A stretch of 62,165 nt of DNA from an uncultured Rhodoblastus sp. Lineage in GTDB: Bacteria > Pseudomonadota > Alphaproteobacteria > Rhizobiales > Beijerinckiaceae. The notes under the pieces are model-generated. The model was not told where the DNA came from. It did not search any database and worked only from the letters and a program-made list of their open reading frames with translations. Numbering within the stretch: the first letter of the stretch is position 1; the number at the start of each line of letters is the position of its first letter. Shown piece by piece: positions 17,367-25,169 of this stretch. The position numbers and the translations under genes were made by a program. The stretch is from positions 1 through 62,165 of the forward strand of contig NZ_CAIUXT010000219.1 in assembly GCF_903903185.1 (NCBI RefSeq), given 5' to 3'.

Positions 17367-17540
17367 CTAAGCCTTGCTGAAGCGGCGCATCGGCCTGAAA
17401 CCTTCGGCATGGCTGACCTGACGCGACGTTTCGCCCATTCGCGGGCCGGCATTATATTCCCTTGAAACCAAACTGAAATAGATGCTGGGGGTGGCGTCGT
17501 CTCGCAACAGGGCTTGGACGATTTTGCTCCAGACGCTCAT
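17367..17540 (-). CDS. Small protein (57 aa) downstream of a CRP-type site, uncharacterised
   Basis: The minus-strand ATG at 17540 follows GAGGAGG with a 5-base spacer. The product starts MSVWSKIVQALLRDDATPSI and is basic, with no obvious membrane segment. The leader CGATCGAGGAGG is identical over 12 bases to that of the small gene at 15996. A perfect CRP-type palindrome lies about 90 bp upstream. It is too short for usual gene callers. No family is recognised. Confidence 0.5.
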   Translation of the reverse strand: MSVWSKIVQALLRDDATPSIYFSLVSREYNAGPRMGETSRQVSHAEGFRPMRRFSKA

Positions 17541-17630
17541 TGCAGCCTCCTCGATCGCTGGTTGAACCGGCCTCGCGACAGGAAGGCGACGCCATCACCT
17601 TATCGATAACACCTTCGGCCTTCGCGCCGC

Positions 17631-17646
17631 TGTGACGGCAATCACA
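17631..17646. promoter_or_regulatory. Perfect CRP-type site TGTGA-N6-TCACA upstream of the 57-aa gene
   Basis: TGTGACGGCAATCACA lies 91 bp upstream of the ATG at 17540 on the minus strand and 67 bp past the stop of the upstream small secreted protein. The distance suits activation of the 57-aa gene by the adjacent CRP-like protein. Confidence 0.7.
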
Positions 17647-17712
17647 GCCCGCACACCTTCGTCGGAGCCGGCGCGCCGACGCCAAACCGGAAGGAGGAGG
17701 CTTCGCGCCGGC

Positions 17713-17973
17713 TCAGAAAGACTTCTTGAATTCAAGTCCCGGCGGGTTCAATTTCGGCGACAGGCTTTGGCCCGGAGGCGTGTTGGCCTGACCTTCAAGC
17801 GTCATCCCATGTTCGGGCGGCTGCGTCGCCGACAGGGAATTCGGATCGGGTCGCCCATCGATGACTCGCTGAAGATCGGTCACGACGCCCGGAAGCCTGA
17901 ACTTGTCGAAATCCCCCGAAAAAGCCGGCGTGGCGAGGAGCAGGAAGGAGGCAAAAGTCGCAACATGTTTCAT
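17713..17973 (-). CDS. Small exported protein (86 aa), uncharacterised
   Basis: The ATG at 17973 gives MKHVATFASFLLLATPAFSG, a typical Sec signal peptide with cleavage near AFS-G. An upstream in-frame ATG at 18027 would bury it. The mature part is short and rich in proline and polar residues (GRPDPNSLSATQPPEHG), likely disordered and periplasmic. It lies just upstream of the CRP-type site and the 57-aa gene. No family recognised. Confidence 0.55.
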   Translation of the reverse strand: MKHVATFASFLLLATPAFSGDFDKFRLPGVVTDLQRVIDGRPDPNSLSATQPPEHGMTLEGQANTPPGQSLSPKLNPPGLEFKKSF

Positions 17974-17974
17974 A

Positions 17975-18006
17975 TTTGCCTGTTCTCGTGTTTGCCTGTT
18001 CTCATG
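17975..18006. repeat. 16-bp tandem duplication (15/16 identity)
   Basis: TTTGCCTGTTCTCGTG (17975-17990) is followed directly by TTTGCCTGTTCTCATG (17991-18006), just upstream of the small exported protein's start. A second pair with the same 16-bp spacing, CCAATAGACT, occurs at 18024 and 18040. Confidence 0.9.
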
Positions 18007-18055
18007 CGAAAAATGCTGCGAAACCAATAGACTGCGACGCCAATAGACTCAATTC

Positions 18056-18635
18056 TTGTCCTCTTTTGGGCCGTGGGACGCGTGTTGCCTGCGCTGTTGG
18101 ACTCTGGCGGGATCGTCCTGTCGAAAGGCCGCGTCAGGCCGAAGCGTTCGATCGGGCGGACTCGATCCGGCTCTCCGCCATATCCAATCCAGCAGGTGTC
18201 TGCCGGAGCAATCGCGTGAATGGCCTATCACCGATTTGGGGCCGTCCGTACATGACGGGTTGAAAATGCCTCCCAATACCTTTACCCGTTTGCTCCGCCT
18301 GCGCGCGGGGGTTGTGAGATGACCGGGAAAACAGCGCAAAACCAGCGACTTTCGTGGAAAAAGCGCGCGTTTTCGTCAAAAAGACGCCAATTTCCGAGCG
18401 TTTTTTTCACCCCTCGCGCGCCACAATCCCCGGTTGCGCTGCGCCCGCCGCCGTCACGGCGCCAGCGCGGCCCATTTGGCGAAAAAGATGGATAAACAGC
18501 AGCCTGCGGGCCAATTCGGCCCACCTCCCGGGCCAGGTGTTTCACGTGAAACATAACAAGAACACCGCAAAACCCGGAAATTTTCACCGAAAATGAGGGT
18601 TTGAGCCTTTTCACCTTCTTCGCCGAAAAGCGCGC
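18056..18635. other. Gene-free region holding parS
   Basis: No supported coding region; open frames on both strands lack ribosome sites and motifs. The only clear element is the parS palindrome at 18538-18553. Confidence 0.5.
18538..18553. promoter_or_regulatory. parS: parS centromere site (ParB-binding palindrome)
   Basis: TGTTTCACGTGAAACA is a perfect 16-bp match to the canonical bacterial parS consensus. ParB nucleates here to organise and segregate the newly replicated origin. parS sites cluster near oriC, usually close to gidAB-parAB. Those genes are not in this window, so this is either an outlying site or the cluster is nearby. Confidence 0.85.
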
Positions 18636-20420
18636 TCACGCCTCCGACTTCGCCTCCGCGGCCATGAATTGCGCCCGCGCCAGAGCGGCGAACTTGCCGT
18701 TGCGCGCCACCAGTTCCTCGAACGATCCGCCTTCGACAATTTTACCCTGATCGAACACGAAAATCTTGTTGGCGCTACGGATCGTCGCCAGACGATGGGC
18801 GATGACGAAGGTCGTGCGCCCCTTGGTCGCGGCCTCCAGCGCCGCCTGCAACTGCTTTTCGGTCGCGGCGTCGAGCGCCGACGTCGCCTCGTCGAAAATC
18901 ATGATCGGCGGGTCCTTGAGCAAGGCGCGGGCGATGGAGACGCGCTGGCGCTCGCCGCCCGACAGCGACCTTCCCCTTTCGCCGACCAACGTCTTGACGC
19001 CATCGACCTGACGCGCAACGAATTCGCTCGCCTGCGCCCGCTCCAGCGCCAAAGCGATTTCGGCGTCGGTGGCGTCGAGCTTGCCGACGCGCAGATTCTC
19101 CTCGATCGAACGGGCGAACAGCATCGGCTCCTGAAACACCACGCCGATATTGCGGCGCAGCGCGACGAGCTTCATGTCGCGAATGTCGATGCCGTCGATC
19201 CGGATCGCGCCGCCTTGCGGATCGAACACGCGATGCAGCAGGCTCAGCGTCGTCGATTTGCCCGAGCCGGTCGAGCCGACCAGCGCCACGGTCTCGCCGG
19301 GCTGGACCACGAAACTGACGTCGTCCACCGCCTTGCGGCGCTCGTCATAGGCGAAGGTGACCTGTTCGAACGCCACTTCGCCGACAAGCCGGCCGGGGTC
19401 TCGGGCGTTGGGCCGGTCGGCGACATTGGGCGCGGTGTCCATCACCTCGAAGAAGTCGGACATTTTCGGCGCCTGCAAGAACAGGTAATTGACGAAGCCG
19501 ACCAATTGCTCCAGCCGCCCGATCAGCATGGTGGCGAAATTCATGAAGGTGACGATTTCGCCGATGCTGGCGAGCGATTGCAGATGCAGCCAGACGCCGA
19601 TGACGAAGATCGACAATAGCGTCAGCGTCGCCGAGGCGCGCGTCGCCACCGCCGCCACCGCCCACCAGGACAGCACCGGCAGTTGCGCCGCCAGCACCCG
19701 GTCGACGATCCGCCGCAGCCCTTGGGATTCGCTGTCGATGCGGGTGAAGGACTGGATCACCGGGACATTGCCGAGCACATCCGAGGCGCGCTCGGCCAAC
19801 CGGGCGTTGAAAAGCTCCACCTCCGCCTGCAGGCCCTCGGTCCGGCGCAGCACGAAGGTCGTGAGCAGGCCGAAACAGATCACCAGCACCACCAGCACCG
19901 ACGCCAGCCGCCAGTTGATGAACAAGGTCAGCGGCAGCAGAATGAACAGCGCCACCATCGACGCGCAGTTTTCGCGGAAAAACGACAGCCACAGGCCGAA
20001 CATGCCGCTCGCGCCATCGAGCATCACCTTGAGCAGCCGCCCCGAATGGGTGGCGCCGTGAAAGCTCAGCGGCAATTCGAGCAGGTGATCGAAGAAATTG
20101 GCCATCACCGCGAGACGCCGCCGATGCGACAGCCGGTCGGCGTAAAGCGCCACCAGCACCGCCGCGCCGATGGAAAACAGCCCGAAGCCGACCCAGGCGC
20201 CCAATAGCGGCGTCAGTTCGGGCCAGGTCGGGTTGCGCTGCTGCGCCTGGGCGTTGGTCAGCCGGTCGATGATGCGGCCAAACAGCACCGGCTCGACGAA
20301 TTGCGCGATGGCCAGTGCGAGATTGGCGAAAACCAGGACAATGGCGAGGCCGCGCTCGGGGGCCAGTTCGCCGAGCACGCGCCGGTAGACCTGCAAGATC
20401 GGCATCTGGACTTTGGACAT
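18636..20420 (-). CDS. ndvA: ABC exporter, NdvA/ChvA-type cyclic glucan transporter
   Basis: 594 residues, a half-transporter with an N-terminal six-helix membrane domain (about 20-310) and a C-terminal ATPase. Visible are Walker A GSTGSGKST, signature LSGGERQRVS, Walker B IMIFDEATSALD and the H-loop in VIAHRLAT. The N-terminus (YRRVLGELAPER) and the overall pattern match the beta-1,2-glucan export family of Hyphomicrobiales. It would export cyclic glucan from cytoplasm to periplasm as a homodimer. No glucan synthase (ndvB) is in the window, so substrate assignment is by family resemblance. It lies downstream of the mannose-sugar genes on the same strand. Confidence 0.82.
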   Translation of the reverse strand: MSKVQMPILQVYRRVLGELAPERGLAIVLVFANLALAIAQFVEPVLFGRIIDRLTNAQAQQRNPTWPELTPLLGAWVGFGLFSIGAAVLVALYADRLSHRRRLAVMANFFDHLLELPLSFHGATHSGRLLKVMLDGASGMFGLWLSFFRENCASMVALFILLPLTLFINWRLASVLVVLVICFGLLTTFVLRRTEGLQAEVELFNARLAERASDVLGNVPVIQSFTRIDSESQGLRRIVDRVLAAQLPVLSWWAVAAVATRASATLTLLSIFVIGVWLHLQSLASIGEIVTFMNFATMLIGRLEQLVGFVNYLFLQAPKMSDFFEVMDTAPNVADRPNARDPGRLVGEVAFEQVTFAYDERRKAVDDVSFVVQPGETVALVGSTGSGKSTTLSLLHRVFDPQGGAIRIDGIDIRDMKLVALRRNIGVVFQEPMLFARSIEENLRVGKLDATDAEIALALERAQASEFVARQVDGVKTLVGERGRSLSGGERQRVSIARALLKDPPIMIFDEATSALDAATEKQLQAALEAATKGRTTFVIAHRLATIRSANKIFVFDQGKIVEGGSFEELVARNGKFAALARAQFMAAEAKSEA

Positions 20421-20509
20421 GGGCGCGCGGTCTGGTTGCGGAAGAACCCGGCGACTATAAGCAAATTTTTGCGGCTGTCGCCTGTCCTTCGTTACGGCGG
20501 CGCCGGTCG

Positions 20510-22009
20510 TCAGATGGTCTGGTTATAGGCGCCGACTTCCTTGTTTTCGCGCAAGATCCCGTCCACCGCCTTGAACATGGCGTGGAGATTGGCTTCCGAC
20601 GCCGGGCTTTCGACGACCACCACCAGTTCCGGCTTGTTGGACGAGGCGCGCACCAGGCCCCAGGTGCCGTCCTCGACGGTGACGCGCACGCCATTGACCG
20701 TGACGAGGCTGGAAATCTTCTGGCCGATGATTTTTTCGCCCGCCGCCTCCATCGCCTGAAAACGCGCCACCACCTTGTCCACCACGCCATATTTGGTCTC
20801 GTCGGCGCAATGCGGCGACATCGTAGGCGAACCCCAGGTCTTGGGCAGGTCAGCATAGAGATCGGCCATGGTCCGGCCCGGATTGCGGTCGAGCATTTCC
20901 AGAATATGCACCGCCGTCAGCAGCCCGTCGTCATAGCCGCGCCCGACCGGCGCGTTGAAGAAGAAATGCCCGGATTTCTCGAACCCGGCCAAGGCGTTCA
21001 GATCGTTGACCCGGCGCTTGATGTAGGAATGGCCGGTCTTCCAGTAGTCGGCCTTGACGCCCTGCGCCTTGAGCACGGGATCCGACGCAAACAGGCCGGT
21101 CGATTTGACATCGACCACGAAGGTCGCGCCGGGATAGCGTTTCGACAGGTCGCGCGCCAGCATCACCCCGATCTTGTCGGCGAAAATCTCGTCGCCCTTG
21201 TTGTCGACCACGCCGCAGCGGTCGCCGTCGCCGTCGAAGCCGAGGCCGACGTCGGCGCCGGTCTCGCGCACCTTGTCGGCCATGGCGTGCAGCATTTCGA
21301 GGTCTTCGGGATTGGGGTTGTAGCGCGGAAAATTGTAATCGGGCGTCACGTCGAGCGGGATCACCTCGCAGCCGAGCCGCTCCAGCAGTTCCGGGGCGAA
21401 GGCGCCCGCCGTGCCATTGCCGCAGGCGGCGACGACCTTGAGCTTCCGGGTCAATCTGGTGTGGCCGGCGAGATCGTCGATATAGGTTTTGGCGAAATCC
21501 TCGACATATTCGTAAGAACCGCCCGGCCGGCTCGCGTAGCGGCCTTCGAGCACGATGTCGCGCAGCCGGCCCATCTCGTCCGGCCCGAAGGTGACGGGGC
21601 GCTGCGCCCCCATCTTCACCCCGGTCCAGCCATTGTCGTTATGCGAGGCGGTGACCATGGCGACGGCCGGGCAATCCAGCGCGAATTGCGCGAAATAGGC
21701 CATGGGCGACAGCGCGAGGCCGATGTCCACCACCTCCACGCCGCCCGCCATCAGGCCGACAATCAGCGCATTCTTGATCGAGGCCGAATAGGAACGGAAG
21801 TCGTGACCGGTCGCCAGCCGCGGCCTGACGCCCATTTCATGCAGCAGCGTGGCGAGGCCGAGGCCGAGCGCCTGCACGCCCATCAGGTTGAGTTCGGCGC
21901 CGAACAACCAGCGCGCGTCATATTCGCGAAAGCCGGTCGGCTTGACCAGCGGCAGGCGCTCATAGTCGAAGGTGTTGGGCGTCAGGATGGATACGGGTTT
22001 GGGGAACAT
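20510..22009 (-). CDS. Phosphomannomutase/phosphoglucomutase (AlgC/ManB type)
   Basis: 499 residues of the alpha-D-phosphohexomutase family. The phosphoserine loop reads TASHNDNGWTG, the metal-binding loop GFDGDGDRCG and the sugar-binding loop GFEKSGHFFF, followed by the C-terminal phosphate-binding domain (WGLVRASSNKPE). It interconverts hexose-6-phosphate and hexose-1-phosphate. Together with the adjacent mannose-1-phosphate guanylyltransferase 50 bp upstream it would make GDP-mannose for surface polysaccharide. The ATG at 22009 has only a weak ribosome site. Confidence 0.88.
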   Translation of the reverse strand: MFPKPVSILTPNTFDYERLPLVKPTGFREYDARWLFGAELNLMGVQALGLGLATLLHEMGVRPRLATGHDFRSYSASIKNALIVGLMAGGVEVVDIGLALSPMAYFAQFALDCPAVAMVTASHNDNGWTGVKMGAQRPVTFGPDEMGRLRDIVLEGRYASRPGGSYEYVEDFAKTYIDDLAGHTRLTRKLKVVAACGNGTAGAFAPELLERLGCEVIPLDVTPDYNFPRYNPNPEDLEMLHAMADKVRETGADVGLGFDGDGDRCGVVDNKGDEIFADKIGVMLARDLSKRYPGATFVVDVKSTGLFASDPVLKAQGVKADYWKTGHSYIKRRVNDLNALAGFEKSGHFFFNAPVGRGYDDGLLTAVHILEMLDRNPGRTMADLYADLPKTWGSPTMSPHCADETKYGVVDKVVARFQAMEAAGEKIIGQKISSLVTVNGVRVTVEDGTWGLVRASSNKPELVVVVESPASEANLHAMFKAVDGILRENKEVGAYNQTI

Positions 22010-22059
22010 GAGCGTCTCGCGAAGTTGCGGCCGGCTGCCGGGAAATCAAGCCAGAAAAA

Positions 22060-23472
22060 TCAGACGCGGGCGTAGACGTCCTCGATGCGCACGATGTCGT
22101 CCTCGCCGAGATAGGAGCCGGTCTGGACCTCGATCAGTTCGAGATCGATCTTGCCCGGATTGATCAGGCGATGAACCGAGCCGATCGGCAGATAGATCGA
22201 TTGGTTTTCATGGACCATCACCACCTCGTCATTGCGCGTCACTTCCGCCGAGCCGCGCACCACGATCCAGTGCTCGGCGCGATGATAGTGTTTTTGCAGC
22301 GACAGTTTCTGGCCCGGCTTGACGACGATGCGCTTGACCTGATGGCGTTCGCCACTGTCGATCGACTGGTAATAGCCCCAGGGCCGATAGACGCGGCGAT
22401 GCTCCCGCGCCTCCTTGTGGTTACGGCGCTTCAGCTCATCGACCAGTTGCTTGACCTTGTCGCCATGCTGCGCGCCGAGCACCAGCACGGCGTCGTCGGT
22501 GGTCACCACGATCACGTCGCTGACGCCCAGCACCGTGGTCAAGATGTCGTCGGATCGCACATGGACGTTGTGGCCTTCCTGGATGAGGCCGTGGCCGCGC
22601 ACCGAATTGCCGTCGGCGTCGCGCTCCGACAATTCCCACACCGCCTGCCAGTTGCCGACATCGGACCAGCCGATATCGGCGGGAATCACCGCCGCATGGG
22701 AGGTGCGCTCCATCACCGCGTAATCGATCGAGGTTTTCGGCGCCCGCGCGAACGAGGCCTTGTCGAGCGCGAGAAAGCCGAGATCCGTCGTCGCTTTGGC
22801 GCAGGCCTGCGCCGCCGCTTCGGCGATTTGCGGCGCGAAAGCCCGCAATTCCTCGCGCATGACGTCGGCGCGGAAGAAGAAATTGCCGGAATTCCACAAA
22901 TAGCCTTGCGCGATATAGCTCTCGGCGGTGGCGAGATCGGGCTTTTCGACAAAGGCGTCGACCTTGGCGACGCCGGCCTCGGCGGCGATGATTTCGCCGG
23001 GGCGGATATAGCCATAGCCAGTGGCGGGCCCGGTCGGCGGGATACCGAGCGTCACGATGTAGCCCTGTTGCGCCGCCTTCGCCGCCTCGCGGCAGAGTTT
23101 CCGGAACGCCTCGACCTTGCGCACGGCGTGATCGGCGGCGAAAACCGCGACCACGGCGTCGCTCGACCGGGCCATGGCCAGTTCGCAGGCGACCGCCACG
23201 GCGGCGGCGGAATCGCGGCGCTCGGGTTCGAGCACGATCTCGCCCTTGACGCCGATCTCCTCCATCTGCTCCTTGACCAGAAAGCGATAGTCGTGATTGG
23301 TGACGATGGTCGGCGCGTCGAAGGTTTCAGGGTCCAGCCGCAGCAGCGTGTCCTGAAAGGTCGAGAGCTTGCCCAACAGCGGAATGAATTGTTTCGGCAT
23401 GGTCTCGCGCGAGGCGGGCCAGACCCGCGTGCCGGCGCCGCCGCACATGATGACCGGAATGATCTTGTTCAT
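22060..23472 (-). CDS. Mannose-1-phosphate guanylyltransferase/mannose-6-phosphate isomerase
   Basis: 470 residues of the bifunctional type II family (ManC/CpsB/XanB). The N-terminal nucleotidyltransferase has CGGAGTRVWPASRE and VEKPD. The C-terminal cupin-type isomerase domain starts near GYYQSIDSGERHQVKR and has QKHYHRAEHW metal-site histidines. It makes GDP-mannose and can isomerise mannose-6-phosphate. GAGG lies before the ATG. It pairs with the downstream phosphomannomutase, probably as one transcript. Confidence 0.9.
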   Translation of the reverse strand: MNKIIPVIMCGGAGTRVWPASRETMPKQFIPLLGKLSTFQDTLLRLDPETFDAPTIVTNHDYRFLVKEQMEEIGVKGEIVLEPERRDSAAAVAVACELAMARSSDAVVAVFAADHAVRKVEAFRKLCREAAKAAQQGYIVTLGIPPTGPATGYGYIRPGEIIAAEAGVAKVDAFVEKPDLATAESYIAQGYLWNSGNFFFRADVMREELRAFAPQIAEAAAQACAKATTDLGFLALDKASFARAPKTSIDYAVMERTSHAAVIPADIGWSDVGNWQAVWELSERDADGNSVRGHGLIQEGHNVHVRSDDILTTVLGVSDVIVVTTDDAVLVLGAQHGDKVKQLVDELKRRNHKEAREHRRVYRPWGYYQSIDSGERHQVKRIVVKPGQKLSLQKHYHRAEHWIVVRGSAEVTRNDEVVMVHENQSIYLPIGSVHRLINPGKIDLELIEVQTGSYLGEDDIVRIEDVYARV

Positions 23473-23580
23473 TTTTGCCTCGTTCGGATTGACGGCTGGA
23501 ACGCATCATGAATGCGTCGATCCGCCTCGCGCGATCCTGTCTACCATAAAAGCTACATGTAACGGATTTCTTGTGCTTTT

Positions 23581-24027
23581 TCAGCCCCGAAAAGCGACGA
23601 GAAGGGCGCCGCAGCCGATCAGGGCGACGCCCAGCCAATTGGTCGTGGAAAGCCGCTCGCCGAGAAACAACACGCCGAATGCAGCGACCAGAACGACGCT
23701 GAGCTTGTCGATGGGCGCGACGCGCGCCGCGTCGCCGAGTTTCAGGGCGCGGAAATAGCACAGCCACGAGGCGCCCGTAGCGAGGCCGGACAGCGTCAGG
23801 AATGCCAGGGTTTTCGGACTCAGGGCCGTTGGCTGGAGCCGCCCCGTCGCGCTCAGCAGCAGGCCGAGGACCGCGACCACGATCAGGGTGCGAATGAACG
23901 TCGCAAAATCGGAATCGACGCCCTCGACGCCAACCTTGGCGAAAATCGCGGTCAGAGCGGCGAAAACCGCCGAAAGCAGCGCCCAGACCGTCCAGGAAGC
24001 GGCGAGGTGGTCGAAATCGGGTCTCAT
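23581..24027 (-). CDS. EamA-family small membrane transporter (single domain)
   Basis: 148 residues with five predicted membrane segments, about half the length of a typical two-domain DMT exporter. It matches the single-EamA type with [22 protein letters not shown]. Such proteins probably dimerise; the substrate is unknown. Its ATG overlaps the prfA stop (ATGA), so it is translationally coupled to prfA, in the place where prmC is usually found. Confidence 0.8.
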   Translation of the reverse strand: MRPDFDHLAASWTVWALLSAVFAALTAIFAKVGVEGVDSDFATFIRTLIVVAVLGLLLSATGRLQPTALSPKTLAFLTLSGLATGASWLCYFRALKLGDAARVAPIDKLSVVLVAAFGVLFLGERLSTTNWLGVALIGCGALLVAFRG

Positions 24028-25103
24028 GCGCCCCCCTCATTATCGGCCAGCAGCCGCGCCTGATGATCGGCGATCAGCGGGTCGAGGATTTCGTCCAGGG
24101 CTTCGCCTTCCATCACCTTGTCGATCTTGTAAAGGGTCAGGTTGATGCGGTGGTCGCTGACGCGCCCCTGCGGAAAATTATAGGTGCGAATGCGCTCGGA
24201 ACGGTCGCCCGACCCGACCTGGGCGCGGCGGTCCGCCGCGCGGGCGTTGTCGAGTTTTCCGCGTTCGAGATCGAACAGGCGCGAGCGCAGTACGTCCATC
24301 GCCTTGGCCTTGTTGCGGTGCTGCGAACGCTCCTCCTGCATCATCACCACAAGACCGCTCGGGATATGGGTGATGCGGATCGCCGATTCGGTCTTGTTGA
24401 CATGCTGGCCGCCGGCGCCCTGGGCGCGCATCGTGTCGATGCGCAGGTCGCCGTCGGCGATCGCCATATCGACCTCGGTGGCTTCCGGCAGCACCGCGAC
24501 GGTGGCGGCGGACGTATGGATGCGCCCCTGGGTCTCGGTGGCGGGCACACGCTGCACGCGATGCGTCCCGCTCTCGAATTTGAGGCGGGCGAAAACGCCC
24601 TTGCCGCTGACCTGCGCAATGATTTCCTTGAAACCGCCCGCCGTTCCCTCGCTGTGCGAGAGAAGCTCCATCGTCCACCCGCGCATTTCCGCGTATTTCT
24701 GGTACATGCGGAACAGATCGCCGGCAAACAGCGCGGCCTCGTCGCCGCCGGTTCCGGCGCGAATTTCGAGAATGGCGTTTTTCTCGTCCGAGGCGTCGCG
24801 CGGCAGCAGCGCCAGCCGCAGGTTTTTTTCCGCCTCCGCCAGTTGCGCCCGCCGCTGCGACAATTCGTCTTCCGCCATTCCCCGCATTTCGGCGTCGGAA
24901 GCCGGATCGCAGGCCAGCGATTCCAGATCGGAAATTTCCCGGCTCAGGGCGCGAAAAGCCCCGATCGCCGCGACCACCGGCTCCAGTTCCGACAATTCGC
25001 GCGACAGCGCCGAAAACGCCGAGGCCTCGACGGCCCCCGACAGGCGATGGCCAATCTCCTCATGACGGCGCGCGATGAGATCGAGTTTTTCGGGCGGCAA
25101 CAT
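24024..25103 (-). CDS. prfA: Peptide chain release factor 1
   Basis: 359 residues, the normal length. The anticodon-like region has [14 protein letters not shown] (PAT variant of the PxT motif that reads UAA/UAG) and the catalytic loop is [12 protein letters not shown], with the GGQ that triggers peptide release. The glutamine is normally methylated by PrmC, which is not encoded next door here. It ends in an ATGA overlap with the EamA gene and lies 66 bp downstream of ptsP. Confidence 0.95.
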   Translation of the reverse strand: MLPPEKLDLIARRHEEIGHRLSGAVEASAFSALSRELSELEPVVAAIGAFRALSREISDLESLACDPASDAEMRGMAEDELSQRRAQLAEAEKNLRLALLPRDASDEKNAILEIRAGTGGDEAALFAGDLFRMYQKYAEMRGWTMELLSHSEGTAGGFKEIIAQVSGKGVFARLKFESGTHRVQRVPATETQGRIHTSAATVAVLPEATEVDMAIADGDLRIDTMRAQGAGGQHVNKTESAIRITHIPSGLVVMMQEERSQHRNKAKAMDVLRSRLFDLERGKLDNARAADRRAQVGSGDRSERIRTYNFPQGRVSDHRINLTLYKIDKVMEGEALDEILDPLIADHQARLLADNEGGA

Positions 25104-25169
25104 GATGAAAAATCCGGCGACAATCTGGGCGGGAAAAGACGGGAGAAAAGCACGCGAAAAGGCCGCCCG

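Noticed and set aside
18282-18614. Minus-strand frame containing MFHVKH at the parS site
   Set aside because: The peptide is simply the translation of parS; the frame lacks a ribosome site and any family resemblance.
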